Shown: positions 8,868 through 18,202, counted from the first letter of the stretch. The stretch is DNA of 64,000 nucleotides from Natronoarchaeum philippinense (GCF_900215575.1 NZ_OBEJ01000001.1:1-64000); one strand, 5' to 3'. Program-made: numbers and translations. The notes: generated by a model not told the origin, from the sequence alone.

Positions 8868-9010
8868 CGACCTCAGATATACCGACGCCCCGCACCGTTG
8901 ATCCGCTCCTGATGGGTTACGACAGTCTCTTGCTAGCACTTCTTGCGAGCGTGTCGCGCTCCCCGTCCTGATTGTCTCTGCACTGTCAGTGTATCTCACA
9001 TCGCGCACCC

Positions 9011-9048
9011 ATATTATTCCGCAAGTTTATAACAGAAGGGAATAATAT
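9011..9048 (+). promoter_or_regulatory. Perfect 10-base inverted repeat enclosing a TATA box
   Basis: ATATTATTCC (9011-9020) and GGAATAATAT (9039-9048) are exact inverted copies separated by 18 bases. The spacer holds TTTATAA at 9026-9032, 32-38 bases before the ATG at 9064, a plausible TATA box. A regulator bound to both arms would flank or cover the TBP/TFB site, as expected of a repressor operator. The downstream genes encode a giant secreted protein and its anchored partner. Confidence 0.65.
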
Positions 9049-9063
9049 TGCTTCCCAATCTGG

Positions 9064-12000
9064 ATGAAATTTGTAAGAGTGGTGCTATTGGGACTTGTCG
9101 TCACTGGCGCTCTCACCCCAATCGCAGCGACAGGCTCACCGACGGTTTCGCCGGCTCTCGACACCGACAAGCCATTTGCAGAAGCTGGTCTCGATCAAAC
9201 TGCTACAGTTGGCGATCGAGTATTGTTGGACGGCGGCGGATCACGTGCCGCGTCCGGTGTCGTCTCGCAGTACGACTGGACGATCACCGGGCCGAACGGA
9301 TCGACGTTCCAACCCGCCTGCAGTCGGTGCGTTCGCACCTCGTTCGTCCCGAACAGATCGGGACGGTACGCCGTAACGCTGACCGTCACCGACGACAGCG
9401 GCCGATCGCACGCCGATACCATGTACGTTGACGCTCGGGTTGTTGACGGGCCTTCGGTGTCGATTTCGGGTCCACGCCGTCTCGTCCGCGGTCGCACTGG
9501 CGAGTTCACTGCCGATGTTCGTACAGGCGATGCGGAGCTCAGTCGCATCCGCTGGTCTGTCGACGACACAGAGATACAGAACGGCTCTCTTGATGGTCCC
9601 GGCACCGTGTCGCTCCAACGGTCCTTCGATGACTCCGGAACCTCCATTCTACGTGCGACAGTTCGCGACGGTGCCGGTCGGACGCAAACCGTCACGCACC
9701 GGGTCAGAGTCACAGGCACCGGCGTATCGAATACCGATCCGGCAGATCCCGAACTAACCGTTCGTGGCCCTCAACTTCTGACTGGCACGGCACCGTTCGA
9801 CGCGACGTACGAGATTGCCGGTCCTGACGCTGATGCTGTTGATGGGGCAACGTGGTACGACGACGACGGCGCACGTGGCGACAGACCACGGCTCGATACT
9901 CAGTGGAAAGCCGGGACCCACCAACTCTTTGCCGCAGCTTCTATCGGTCCCAACGCCTATCCGGCTGCGTTCGACAATGGCACTCGCGTCGTCGTCGACC
10001 CACGGCCACAGGTATCAGTGAACGTCTCCCAGTCAGACGCGACGCTTACTGGCACGATCAGTGCATCTGACGGTTTCGGCAATCTCGACTCGGTCACGTT
10101 GTACGTCGACGGTGAGTCGTCTCGGCAGTGGTCGCCCGACAGCGGGTCCGGGTTCCGGACCGGGTTTTCGGTTAGCCTTCCTGCTGAGCAGGATTCCAGC
10201 CAAGTCCGTGTTGTCGCCACTGACGAGCGGGGACAGACTGCGGCGGCGAGCAACACTGCTGGCGAGCCTGAAATAGTTCGCTCTGGCTTCGTCAACGGCC
10301 CTGTCGATTCGTATCACGAGCGTATCGACCCCGACCGATACACGGCGGTTCACGAGACTGTTGTAGAGTTGAACGGTGTCGATCCGAGTACGGTTTCGCC
10401 ACAGCTTTCTTCTATTTTTGATTATAGTGATTTGAGGCAGTTGGAGGCCCCTAGACGGCACTACGACCCTGACACTGGTCGGTTAACGATTACATCAGAA
10501 TGGGCTGGAAAAGCACCTAGTAGTTACACGTTTTCAATAACTTCTAATCAACTAGAATATGACCGGTCTTCTTTCACTGTAACAAATAGTCCTCCAGAGC
10601 CACGGATCGAAATTGTTGATGAGGGACAAGATTCACATTATGAGGGACATCTACTCCGTGTCGATGTAAGTGGCACTTTTGACCCAGATGGCGATAAATT
10701 GTATTTCAACGTCCAAGATCGAAGACGTAACTCTGATGATCCAGACGTAATTGGTATAGAATTTGATGATACTCCCGGTCTCAATATAATTGGTGAACAG
10801 CACCGAGTAGATCTTTCTTCAAAGCTCTACGACTACTGGAGTCCTGATATTACAAGTGTCGAAGAGGTTTCGACGGGACCGTACAACGCTAACGATTCAA
10901 TCCGGTTCCGCTTTGAGACTGAGACGTACCAACTCGCAAATCCGGAGTACACCCCATCGTTTGATGTTCAATTCAGAGGTAGCACTGGTCGTGTTATCGA
11001 ATTAAACAAAGAGGTTCGTGGCTCAACCACTGGTCCTGATCCTGCACCGAAAGAATTCGATCATCCACGGTACGTGGGAACAGTCGAAGTTGACGCTAGC
11101 TCGTATCTTGACAGCACTAATCCGTATATTGGCCTTGCAAACGTTGAACAGCCGAGCCAGAGCAGGCAACTGGTTGAACTTCCTTCAGTGAATGTCTTTG
11201 AGCGCGACAAACTCCAACGTAACAATGTAGAAGTAACAGATATTCAGTATATGCAGGCCAAAAAATATCAAAAGAGAACTAGTTCGGTCCGCACGCGCAT
11301 CCGGTACCAATCTATGGGGTACCGTATTCAGTCATCTTCACGCTCGTTAGATACGATAACGATTGAATCGCGTGAAACACGACCTGTCGTCGTGGATACC
11401 AAGACGTTCTCTTCACGAGCTCGCAGAAAGCAATACATTTCGACTCATCCTCTGTGGTCAACTGCAGGGACCACGGAGCAACAAACAACACGCGAGGTGA
11501 CTGAGTGGTATGATACACGGCATTCTGCCCGTGGCTACACCGGTAAAAAGCGAGTACGCACAACCTGCTCGGGTCCCGAAGCGTATCGCTACGGTGGTCG
11601 CTGTGTCCCATCTACTGCACTCGATTCTAACACACAATATTTACATAGATATAGTAAAAAAAAAAAAATACATGAAACAATGTATGTTGCTGAGAAGCGC
11701 GAGACTCGGAACCAGTGGACTCATCACCGAAACGTAAACTCTCGTCTCATCGCTTCGTTATTAACTCGCAATTCCGATCTGCGAATCGGGTCTCGTCAAT
11801 ATTCTACTCAATGGAACCTAGTCAAATCTTCCGACGAGACGTTTGTCTCGAACTCTTACGAGGATCCATCTGATGTGATCAAAACGATGGCTGCAGTTAA
11901 GACTGATTTACAGTATACCAAGGTAGGTATCACTCCACCTGATAATAAGCTCATGACGATAAGACAACTTGATGGTGACACCGTATTTGCTGGATATAAA

Positions 12001-12087
12001 ACTCGGAAAGAAATTGTTGACGCGGTCAAATCTGGTGCACATATTTCGACGACTGGATGTTCAATCGACGGAAGCATCGGGTGTTGA
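9064..12087 (+). CDS. Giant secreted protein with PKD-like N-terminal domains
   Basis: This 1007-residue protein starts with a Sec-type signal (MKFVRVVLLGLVVTGALTP, cleavage near 24-28). Residues about 40-125 form a PKD-like beta-sandwich (AEAGLDQTATVGD ... YDWTI ... YAVTLTVTDDSG), and two or three Ig/PKD-like repeats follow to about 440. From about 445 to the end the sequence is unlike the first part: rich in Tyr, Arg, Ser and Thr, with many TETYQ/RETR-like strands and almost no recognised motif. DNA composition also changes abruptly at this boundary (see findings). Paired cysteines (CSRC near 80; others near 835-848 and 999-1007) may form disulfides outside the cell. There is no C-terminal membrane anchor, but the next gene, 3 bases on, encodes an anchored protein. 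A surface adhesin or secreted structural role is likely; function is unknown. Confidence 0.85.
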   Translation: MKFVRVVLLGLVVTGALTPIAATGSPTVSPALDTDKPFAEAGLDQTATVGDRVLLDGGGSRAASGVVSQYDWTITGPNGSTFQPACSRCVRTSFVPNRSGRYAVTLTVTDDSGRSHADTMYVDARVVDGPSVSISGPRRLVRGRTGEFTADVRTGDAELSRIRWSVDDTEIQNGSLDGPGTVSLQRSFDDSGTSILRATVRDGAGRTQTVTHRVRVTGTGVSNTDPADPELTVRGPQLLTGTAPFDATYEIAGPDADAVDGATWYDDDGARGDRPRLDTQWKAGTHQLFAAASIGPNAYPAAFDNGTRVVVDPRPQVSVNVSQSDATLTGTISASDGFGNLDSVTLYVDGESSRQWSPDSGSGFRTGFSVSLPAEQDSSQVRVVATDERGQTAAASNTAGEPEIVRSGFVNGPVDSYHERIDPDRYTAVHETVVELNGVDPSTVSPQLSSIFDYSDLRQLEAPRRHYDPDTGRLTITSEWAGKAPSSYTFSITSNQLEYDRSSFTVTNSPPEPRIEIVDEGQDSHYEGHLLRVDVSGTFDPDGDKLYFNVQDRRRNSDDPDVIGIEFDDTPGLNIIGEQHRVDLSSKLYDYWSPDITSVEEVSTGPYNANDSIRFRFETETYQLANPEYTPSFDVQFRGSTGRVIELNKEVRGSTTGPDPAPKEFDHPRYVGTVEVDASSYLDSTNPYIGLANVEQPSQSRQLVELPSVNVFERDKLQRNNVEVTDIQYMQAKKYQKRTSSVRTRIRYQSMGYRIQSSSRSLDTITIESRETRPVVVDTKTFSSRARRKQYISTHPLWSTAGTTEQQTTREVTEWYDTRHSARGYTGKKRVRTTCSGPEAYRYGGRCVPSTALDSNTQYLHRYSKKKKIHETMYVAEKRETRNQWTHHRNVNSRLIASLLTRNSDLRIGSRQYSTQWNLVKSSDETFVSNSYEDPSDVIKTMAAVKTDLQYTKVGITPPDNKLMTIRQLDGDTVFAGYKTRKEIVDAVKSGAHISTTGCSIDGSIGC
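11656..11668 (+). repeat. Thirteen-A homopolymer inside a coding region
   Basis: A run of 13 adenines encodes four consecutive lysines and the first base of an Ile codon near residue 868 of the giant secreted protein. Such runs are very rare in high-GC haloarchaeal genes and are prone to polymerase slippage, so this could be a phase-variable site or a place where the assembly is wrong. The reading frame as given stays open. Confidence 0.9.
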
Positions 12088-12090
12088 ACT

Positions 12091-13017
12091 ATGTTTAAAT
12101 CACGCGAAGCTATAATTATAACTTTAGCTATTACTTCATTCTTTTTTATCGGTGGGACTACTGCAAATGACACCCTCTCTAGCTTTCAAAAGAATTCTAA
12201 CATCGTCGAAACTGAACAGAATATTTCGAATGGCTATAATGTCAATGTGTCCGTAACATCACAACATAATGCAACTATTCACTTTCAAAAGGTAGAAAAA
12301 TCACTATTTAAACCCGAGGTGGATTTAAAAATTGATGGGTATAAAGTAAGTAGGTCTGGTCCTACTTTGGAAAATGGTGGGACTTGGTCAACGAATGTAA
12401 ATTTATCCAATAAATATAACGTTTCCAAAAAGAACCATTCAGTCAGAGTCAGCTCTTTTGGCGTCGTTGTTAACACAACCCTCACTAAACAGTACGACCT
12501 CGAAAACCCAAACATCCCCGCCACTCGGATACAGAACGTCGAAGTCGTCGAGACAAAGCACGACGGCGAGCCAACCGCTGCCGTCGACGTTGTATTCAAA
12601 AATCCTTCACCTCGCGTATACGGTGCATCCATCTATGCGCACACTCTCAAGACTAATTTAAGGACTGGCAATGCAATGGTCCCGAGAAATCAGACCACTA
12701 TGGTCACAAGGCTTCACCTGCGGGAAGATCCAGATGAGATGGTCGAAGGCGAGTTACGTATGACAACGACGCGACTAAACAAGGACAAAGGACTCCGCGA
12801 TCAGGTGTGGTTCCGTGGCACTGCAGATGGCGACACGGAGTGGCAGCGAGAGCCATACGAGCCTGTTGGGTACATTTCAGGTGAAAATCCGTACACCTAC
12901 AGCAAGGACGAGGGGCTCCTCGAATCATACGGCCTCTCGACCAGACAGGTCCTCGGAGGCGGTGTTCTTGCAATCATAGCTATCGCGCTTGTGTTCCGAA
13001 GGCGAACCAGTTGGTGA
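12091..13017 (+). CDS. Membrane-anchored secreted partner protein
   Basis: This 308-residue protein has an N-terminal signal sequence (hydrophobic segment about residues 7-24) and a C-terminal transmembrane helix (about 285-302, GGGVLAIIAIALVF) followed by RRRTSW. It should therefore be displayed outside the cell and held by its tail. The exterior part is beta-rich and full of Asn, Ser and Thr, with several N-x-S/T sequons for archaeal N-glycosylation. No catalytic motif is seen. It starts 3 bases after the giant PKD-like protein and is surely co-transcribed with it, so it is a plausible cell-surface docking partner. The first 400 bases are AT-rich, the rest is normal GC. No archaeosortase PGF-type signal is present. 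Confidence 0.82.
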   Translation: MFKSREAIIITLAITSFFFIGGTTANDTLSSFQKNSNIVETEQNISNGYNVNVSVTSQHNATIHFQKVEKSLFKPEVDLKIDGYKVSRSGPTLENGGTWSTNVNLSNKYNVSKKNHSVRVSSFGVVVNTTLTKQYDLENPNIPATRIQNVEVVETKHDGEPTAAVDVVFKNPSPRVYGASIYAHTLKTNLRTGNAMVPRNQTTMVTRLHLREDPDEMVEGELRMTTTRLNKDKGLRDQVWFRGTADGDTEWQREPYEPVGYISGENPYTYSKDEGLLESYGLSTRQVLGGGVLAIIAIALVFRRRTSW

Positions 13018-13026
13018 TCTACGAGC

Positions 13027-13242
13027 TCATTCCCTCTCGATTGCCGCCTCTGACATCCCATAGAGCAGGAAGTACGCCAGCACGCCCGAGAACATGAACA
13101 GGTAGTAGGCCCACTGTGGCCCGTCGACGACGTCGAACAACACCGATACGATCGTCACCCACGCGATGGCGAACGCCAGATCGGTCAGCATCTCCCAGCG
13201 GTTTTCGCCGACGTACTCGACGAGGCGATCGATCTGGCTCAT
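13027..13242 (-). CDS. Small two-helix membrane protein
   Basis: This 71-residue protein has two predicted membrane spans, at about residues 17-37 and 42-62, and charged ends. It begins MSQIDRLVEYVGENRW and ends in a short acidic tail. No family was recognised. It is convergent with the anchored surface protein (9-base gap), and the region upstream (13243-13466) is shared with the divergent lipoprotein gene. Confidence 0.65.
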   Translation of the reverse strand: MSQIDRLVEYVGENRWEMLTDLAFAIAWVTIVSVLFDVVDGPQWAYYLFMFSGVLAYFLLYGMSEAAIERE

Positions 13243-13466
13243 CCCTCTGTCCTCTTTCTGGACGCTGGTGCGCTCTCATCGCATTCCGCAACGCTGCCTG
13301 ACGGAAACGACTCGACGACGAACTCGGCAACTGTCTCGACGTCCATGGTATTGTCTGGCAGAGCCTACGTGCATCAGACTCAAAAACTTGCGGTCCGACG
13401 CCGTACCGAATCGTTTCCGAGCAACGAACGGAAGTCGTATGCCCGCGGCGTCCCGATGTTCGAGAT

Positions 13467-14555
13467 ATGCATCGGCGGGACGCGCTGAAAGCGGGTGCTG
13501 CGATCGGTGGGTTGGGAATCACCGGCTGTCTCGATCAGGTCGAGACGGAGTCGGTCTGGCGTAACACGCCGCTGGTCGAGAACCGGCCCAAAGCGGTGTA
13601 CCTTCCAGCGAGCCGTGAGCAGATGGCGACGTACGGGCGTGCTCGCACCGGTCGATACGCCGTCGCGCTCAGGTACTCGTTCCCGCATCGGTTCTGGACC
13701 GTCTCCGGAACGTCGACGAGCAAGGTCGAAGTCGGTCAGTCCGATTCGCTGCACCTGATGGCGACGGTCTGGGACGCCGAAACCGGGGTTGTACTCCCCG
13801 TCACGCCTCGGCTGGAACTTCGCCACGATGGATCGGTCATAACGTCGCGGACGCTCTGGACGATGCTCTCCCAGCGGATGGGCTTTCACTACGGCGACAA
13901 CGTCGAACTCGATGGGGAGGGCAGCTACGTCGCCGACATTCGACTCTCACCGATTGACGCGACGCCGGTCGGCGAGTTGGCAGGCAGCTTCGAGGAGGCG
14001 GCGAGCGTCAGCATCGAGTTCGAGTACAGCCCCGACGATATCTACGATCTGGAGTACACGCAGATCGACGAGGAACGGCGCGGTACTCGGGGGGCGTTGC
14101 CGCTCATGACTCACGGGGGTCACGAATCCAGCGGCGATGCCGCGTCACCCGTCCAGACGGTGCCGGCGGCCGAGGACCTCCCTGGTGAGCTAATCGGCGT
14201 CGGAACGAGCGGCGACGCCGCGTTCGCCGCCGCGCTCGTGCCGTCCGGGTCGAGATTCGCGGAGCAAGAGGAGTTCCTGCTCGTCTCGCCGCGGACGCCG
14301 TACAACTCGATTCCGGTTCCACAGATGGGTCTCTCAGCGACCGTCACTCGAAACGGGGAAACGGTGTTCGACGGGCCGCTGTCGGCGGCTGTCGACGGCA
14401 CGGTCGGTCTGCATTACGGCGCCGCCGTCGACGAGCTACAGCGCGGCGACCGGGTGACGGTCTCGGTCGATACGCCACCGCAGGCCTCGCGTCACGACGG
14501 GTACGAGACCGCCTTTTTCGGGATGTCGTCGATGGAGTTCACCGTCGGCGAGTGA
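13467..14555 (+). CDS. Tat-exported lipoprotein, unknown function
   Basis: This 362-residue protein begins with a twin-arginine signal (HRRDALKAGAAIGG) that ends in a lipobox-like ITGC (Cys22), so it should be exported folded by Tat and anchored by a lipid on the cysteine. The mature part is acidic, predicted beta-rich, with tyrosine-rich strands and no cofactor or catalytic motif visible. The DNA from about 14100 has many Gly/Ala/Asp codons but no repeat. Haloarchaea export many lipoproteins this way; substrate-binding or surface structural roles are both possible. It stands alone on the plus strand. Confidence 0.82.
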   Translation: MHRRDALKAGAAIGGLGITGCLDQVETESVWRNTPLVENRPKAVYLPASREQMATYGRARTGRYAVALRYSFPHRFWTVSGTSTSKVEVGQSDSLHLMATVWDAETGVVLPVTPRLELRHDGSVITSRTLWTMLSQRMGFHYGDNVELDGEGSYVADIRLSPIDATPVGELAGSFEEAASVSIEFEYSPDDIYDLEYTQIDEERRGTRGALPLMTHGGHESSGDAASPVQTVPAAEDLPGELIGVGTSGDAAFAAALVPSGSRFAEQEEFLLVSPRTPYNSIPVPQMGLSATVTRNGETVFDGPLSAAVDGTVGLHYGAAVDELQRGDRVTVSVDTPPQASRHDGYETAFFGMSSMEFTVGE

Positions 14556-14827
14556 GCCGTCGGCGGCTGTTGCTAACTGTGAGTGAGCGTGGCGTCGTGG
14601 CAACGACCTGTGATACGAAAGTATGATCTTCGCTACTGTGCGGTATCGGTAATCTCAGCGGTATCGGTGGATCCCGACACCGGAGTGCAATCAGCTCCAA
14701 CCAAGTAAGCTCGGGGGTGGAGTGGGTACGTCGGAGCTTCGAACGTTCTGTGGGCCGATAACATCGTCTTGGAACGGATACGCCAGCAATTACAATCGGG
14801 GAGAGCGTTCGCACGTTCTCTCGACGC

Positions 14828-16183
14828 ATGAAGGTCACATACCTCCAATCCGCCGCGATACTGGTCGAAGATGACGAGCGGTCGGTGCTGTGTGACCCGT
14901 GGTTGCTCGACGGCGCGTACTACGGCTCGTGGTGTCACTACCCGCCACCGGACTACGAGCCCGAGGATTTCCACGACGTCGATTACATCTACGTCTCCCA
15001 CGTCCACCCGGACCACTTCCACCCCGAGTCGATGCGCCGACTCGACACTGACACGCCGGTCGTCATCCACAACTACCGCTGGGACTACCTGAAAGACGCC
15101 ATCGAGGAGCTCGGATTCGACGTGATCGAGCTGCCCCACGGAGAGCCGTTCGATCTCGGCGGCGACTGGCACATCAACGTGTTCGCCGCCGACGGCTGCG
15201 ACCCGGAGGCTTGCGGTAACTTCTTCGGCTGTACGTGGTACGACGGTCAGGCCGAGACGCCGGGCTCGACGCAGGTCGACTCGATGGCCGTGATCGACAA
15301 CGGCGAGCACACGCTGGTCAACACCAACGACTGTCCCTTCGAAATGGCCAAGCCGACGTTCGAGAAGATCAACCGGGCCTACGACGATGTCGACGTGCTC
15401 TGTCACCAGTACAGCGCCGCACAGTTCTACCCGCAGGCGATGATCGACTACTCCCACGAGGAGAAACTCGAGGCATCCCGCGAGGTGATCTTGGAGAAAC
15501 ACCAGCTCGCCGAACGGTTCGTCGACCTCTTCGAGCCGGACTACTACATGCCCTTCGCGGGCGAGTACGTGCTCGCCGGCTCGCTGGCCCACCTCAACGA
15601 GTACACCGCGAACCCGCCGCGATCGGAGGCCTACGACTACTTCACGAGCAACATCGACCCCGACGAACATCGGTGTGTGTTTCTCAACACCGGCGAGCAT
15701 CTCGATGTCGAGGACGGAAGCGTCTCTCAGCCGTTCCAACCGCCGGATCCCGAGAAGAAAGCAGAATACATCGAGTCGGTGCTCGCCGAACGGGAGTTCG
15801 ACTACGAGGCCGATCCGATGCCCGGGCTTCAGGAACTGCAGTCCTACGTCCCCGAAGCCTACGAGAGTCTAGAGGACAAACGCGACACGATCGGTTTCGA
15901 ATCCTCGACACGAGTGCTGATCCCGCTGGTCGACGATGTCACGCTGGAGATTCGCCTCGACGGCGACGGGTTCCGCTATCTTGCCGACCGTGACATCGAC
16001 CTCGACGAGTACGACCGGTACGTGAAGATGGTTCTGGACCCGCGTCTCCTGCGCCGGATCTTCGAGGGTCCCCACGAAGCCTACTGGGCCGACGCGAAAA
16101 TCGGCTCGCACATCGGCATCGGGAAGGACCCCGACATCTACGAGCGTGGACTGTACAACTGCATGAGCGCGTTCCACTCGTAG
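14828..16183 (+). CDS. MBL-fold protein resembling CMAH/NamH sugar-nucleotide hydroxylases
   Basis: This 451-residue protein has a metallo-beta-lactamase fold at its N-terminus. CDPWLLDGA near 22-30 and YVSHVHPDHFHP near 57-68 give the metal ligands, and NTNDCPF near 161-167 supplies a later Asp. The way the CDPWL segment leads into the HxHxDH motif is like the MBL domain of CMP-sialic-acid hydroxylase and UDP-MurNAc hydroxylase, enzymes that hydroxylate sugar nucleotides with iron. Those enzymes also have an N-terminal Rieske domain, which is missing here. The C-terminal 200 residues hold many aromatic and acidic positions and an unassigned domain. It may be a plain hydrolase or need a separate electron donor. 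No sugar-nucleotide genes are adjacent. Confidence 0.75.
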   Translation: MKVTYLQSAAILVEDDERSVLCDPWLLDGAYYGSWCHYPPPDYEPEDFHDVDYIYVSHVHPDHFHPESMRRLDTDTPVVIHNYRWDYLKDAIEELGFDVIELPHGEPFDLGGDWHINVFAADGCDPEACGNFFGCTWYDGQAETPGSTQVDSMAVIDNGEHTLVNTNDCPFEMAKPTFEKINRAYDDVDVLCHQYSAAQFYPQAMIDYSHEEKLEASREVILEKHQLAERFVDLFEPDYYMPFAGEYVLAGSLAHLNEYTANPPRSEAYDYFTSNIDPDEHRCVFLNTGEHLDVEDGSVSQPFQPPDPEKKAEYIESVLAEREFDYEADPMPGLQELQSYVPEAYESLEDKRDTIGFESSTRVLIPLVDDVTLEIRLDGDGFRYLADRDIDLDEYDRYVKMVLDPRLLRRIFEGPHEAYWADAKIGSHIGIGKDPDIYERGLYNCMSAFHS

Positions 16184-16297
16184 ACGCCCCATCCGCCGTT
16201 CCACAGCGTCGTCCCGCATTCGGCACGCTGACAGCCCTACGGCCCCGCGCGCGACTTGCAAAGCGTTTTACACGGCCGCCGCCAAACGCCGATACTA

Positions 16298-18202
16298 ATG
16301 ACTATCGACGAGGCGAACGGCGCGGACGGGGAGCGATCGCCCTCCGTCGTCTACGATCTCGATGCGGACTGTACGCCCGACGACGTAGAGGAGGGGGTTC
16401 CCTACCTCGGCACGGTCAACGGCGTCGTCGACTACGGCGTATTCGTCGATCTCTCCGAGTCCGTTTCCGGACTCGTCCACGAATCCAACCTGCGCGGCGA
16501 GTACGATGTCGGCGACGAGTTTGTCGTCGAACTCGATCAGGTGCGAGACAACGGTGATATCGCATTCGAAGAGGTCGACATCGACGAGTACGACGTGGAA
16601 CCGGTCGATCACGACTACGATCTTGGCGATGTTGACTCGCTGACCGAGATTCTCGGCGAGACGGTCCACATCGAAGGCCAAGTCGTCCAGATCAAACAGA
16701 CAGGCGGACCGACGCTGTTCCACGTCCGCGACGAGACCGGCGTCGTCCCCTGTGCGATCTTCGAGGAAGCCGGCGTCCGAGCCCGGCCCGGCGTCGACGT
16801 CGATGACTACGTCCGCGTCACCGGCGAACCCGAGCGCCGCGAGGACGCCGTCCAGATCGAAGCCGACTCGCTGACCGTCCTCGACGGCGAAGACGCCGCC
16901 GCGGTCGAAGATCGACTTGACGCCGCCATCGAGGAGCGCGCCGCGCCGCGGGACGTCGAGCCGCTGGTCGAGTGGCCCGCCTTCGAGAAGCTTCGCGGCG
17001 ATCTGGAGTCGGTCGCTCGCCTCCTCCGACGGACGGTGCTGGAGGGGCGCCCGATCCGAATCCGGCATCACGCCGACGGCGACGGGATGTGTGCAAGCGT
17101 TCCCGTCGAACTCGCACTCGAACGGTTCATCGACGAGGTTCACGAGGACCCCGACGCGAAACGGCACCTGTTCAAGCGCCTACCGAGCAAGGCGCCGTTC
17201 TACGAGATGGAAGACGCCACGCGCGATCTGAACTTCGCGCTAGAGGACCGCGAGCGACACGGCCAGAAGCTTCCCCTTCTGCTGATGCTCGACAACGGCA
17301 GCACCGAGGAGGACACGCCGGCCTACGAGACGCTGCGACACTACGACATCCCGATCGTCGTCGTCGACCATCACCACCCCGACCCCGAGGCGGTCGACCC
17401 GCTGCTGACCGAGCACGTCAACCCCTATCTCCACGACGAGGACTACCGGATCACGACCGGGATGATGTGCGTCGAGCTCGCGCGGATGATCTACCCCGAC
17501 ATGACCGACGAGCTCCGCCACGTCCCCGCCGTTGCCGGCATCTCGGACCGTTCCGAAGCCGAAGCGATGGAGGAGTACGTCGATCTGGCCCGCGAGGAGG
17601 GGTACGACGAGCAGTCGCTCAAGGACGTGGGCGAGGCGCTCGACTACGCCGCCCACTGGCTTCGGTACAACTCCGGCCGGCATCTGATCAACGACGTGCT
17701 CGACGTCGGCGCCGACGGCGACGAAGAGCGCCACCGCGAACTCGTCGACACGCTCGCTGAGAAGTCCCGACGGGATATCGAGGAGCAACTCGACGCCGCC
17801 ATGCCCCACGTCGAACACGACCGACTCGACAACGGCGCCCACCTCTACCGGGTCGACGTGGAGAACGACGCGCACCGCTTCACGTACCCCGCACCGGGTA
17901 ACACGACCGGCGCGGTCCACGACCGCAAAGTCGAGGAAACCGGCGACCCCGTGATCACGATCGGCTACGGCCCGGACTTCGCCGTCCTCCGGAGCGACGG
18001 CGTCCGACTCGACATCCCGACGATGGTCACCGAACTCGACGAGGAGATCGTCGGCGGCGGCGTCAGCGGCGGCGGCCACCTCGTCGTCGGCTCGATCAAG
18101 TACGTTCAGGGCCGCCGCGAGGAGGTGCTGGACTCGCTCATCGAGAAGATGGCCGAGGCCGACATCGACGAGGAACTCGGCAGCACGAGTTCCCCGATCT
18201 GA
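16298..18202 (+). CDS. RecJ-like DHH phosphoesterase with S1 and OB-fold domains
   Basis: This 634-residue protein is a DHH-family nuclease. Residues about 25-85 are an S1 RNA-binding domain (YLGTVNGVVDYGVFVDL), about 110-200 an OB-fold of the tRNA_anti/RPA type (VHIEGQVVQIKQTGGP), and about 250-634 the catalytic part. Catalytic motifs seen are RHHADGDGM, LMLDNGS, VVDHHHPDP (the DHH triad) and the C-terminal DHHA1 glycine motif GGGVSGGGH. Archaeal members of this group act as 5'-3' exonucleases on RNA or DNA, and some partner the replication GINS complex. The ATG at 16298 is preferred to the in-frame start at 16256, which would add 14 residues in the spacer. It is nearly abutted by the convergent PLD-like gene. 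Confidence 0.92.
   Translation: MTIDEANGADGERSPSVVYDLDADCTPDDVEEGVPYLGTVNGVVDYGVFVDLSESVSGLVHESNLRGEYDVGDEFVVELDQVRDNGDIAFEEVDIDEYDVEPVDHDYDLGDVDSLTEILGETVHIEGQVVQIKQTGGPTLFHVRDETGVVPCAIFEEAGVRARPGVDVDDYVRVTGEPERREDAVQIEADSLTVLDGEDAAAVEDRLDAAIEERAAPRDVEPLVEWPAFEKLRGDLESVARLLRRTVLEGRPIRIRHHADGDGMCASVPVELALERFIDEVHEDPDAKRHLFKRLPSKAPFYEMEDATRDLNFALEDRERHGQKLPLLLMLDNGSTEEDTPAYETLRHYDIPIVVVDHHHPDPEAVDPLLTEHVNPYLHDEDYRITTGMMCVELARMIYPDMTDELRHVPAVAGISDRSEAEAMEEYVDLAREEGYDEQSLKDVGEALDYAAHWLRYNSGRHLINDVLDVGADGDEERHRELVDTLAEKSRRDIEEQLDAAMPHVEHDRLDNGAHLYRVDVENDAHRFTYPAPGNTTGAVHDRKVEETGDPVITIGYGPDFAVLRSDGVRLDIPTMVTELDEEIVGGGVSGGGHLVVGSIKYVQGRREEVLDSLIEKMAEADIDEELGSTSSPI

Noticed and set aside
14556-14827. 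Non-coding RNA in the spacer before the MBL gene
   Set aside because: I found only weak short complementary stretches, no tRNA-like folding, and a plausible promoter region for the next gene.
14633-15739. 368-residue minus-strand frame
   Set aside because: It is antisense to the MBL-fold protein, which has a clear active site; the frame is Val/Glu/Arg-rich as expected of a shadow in GC-rich DNA.
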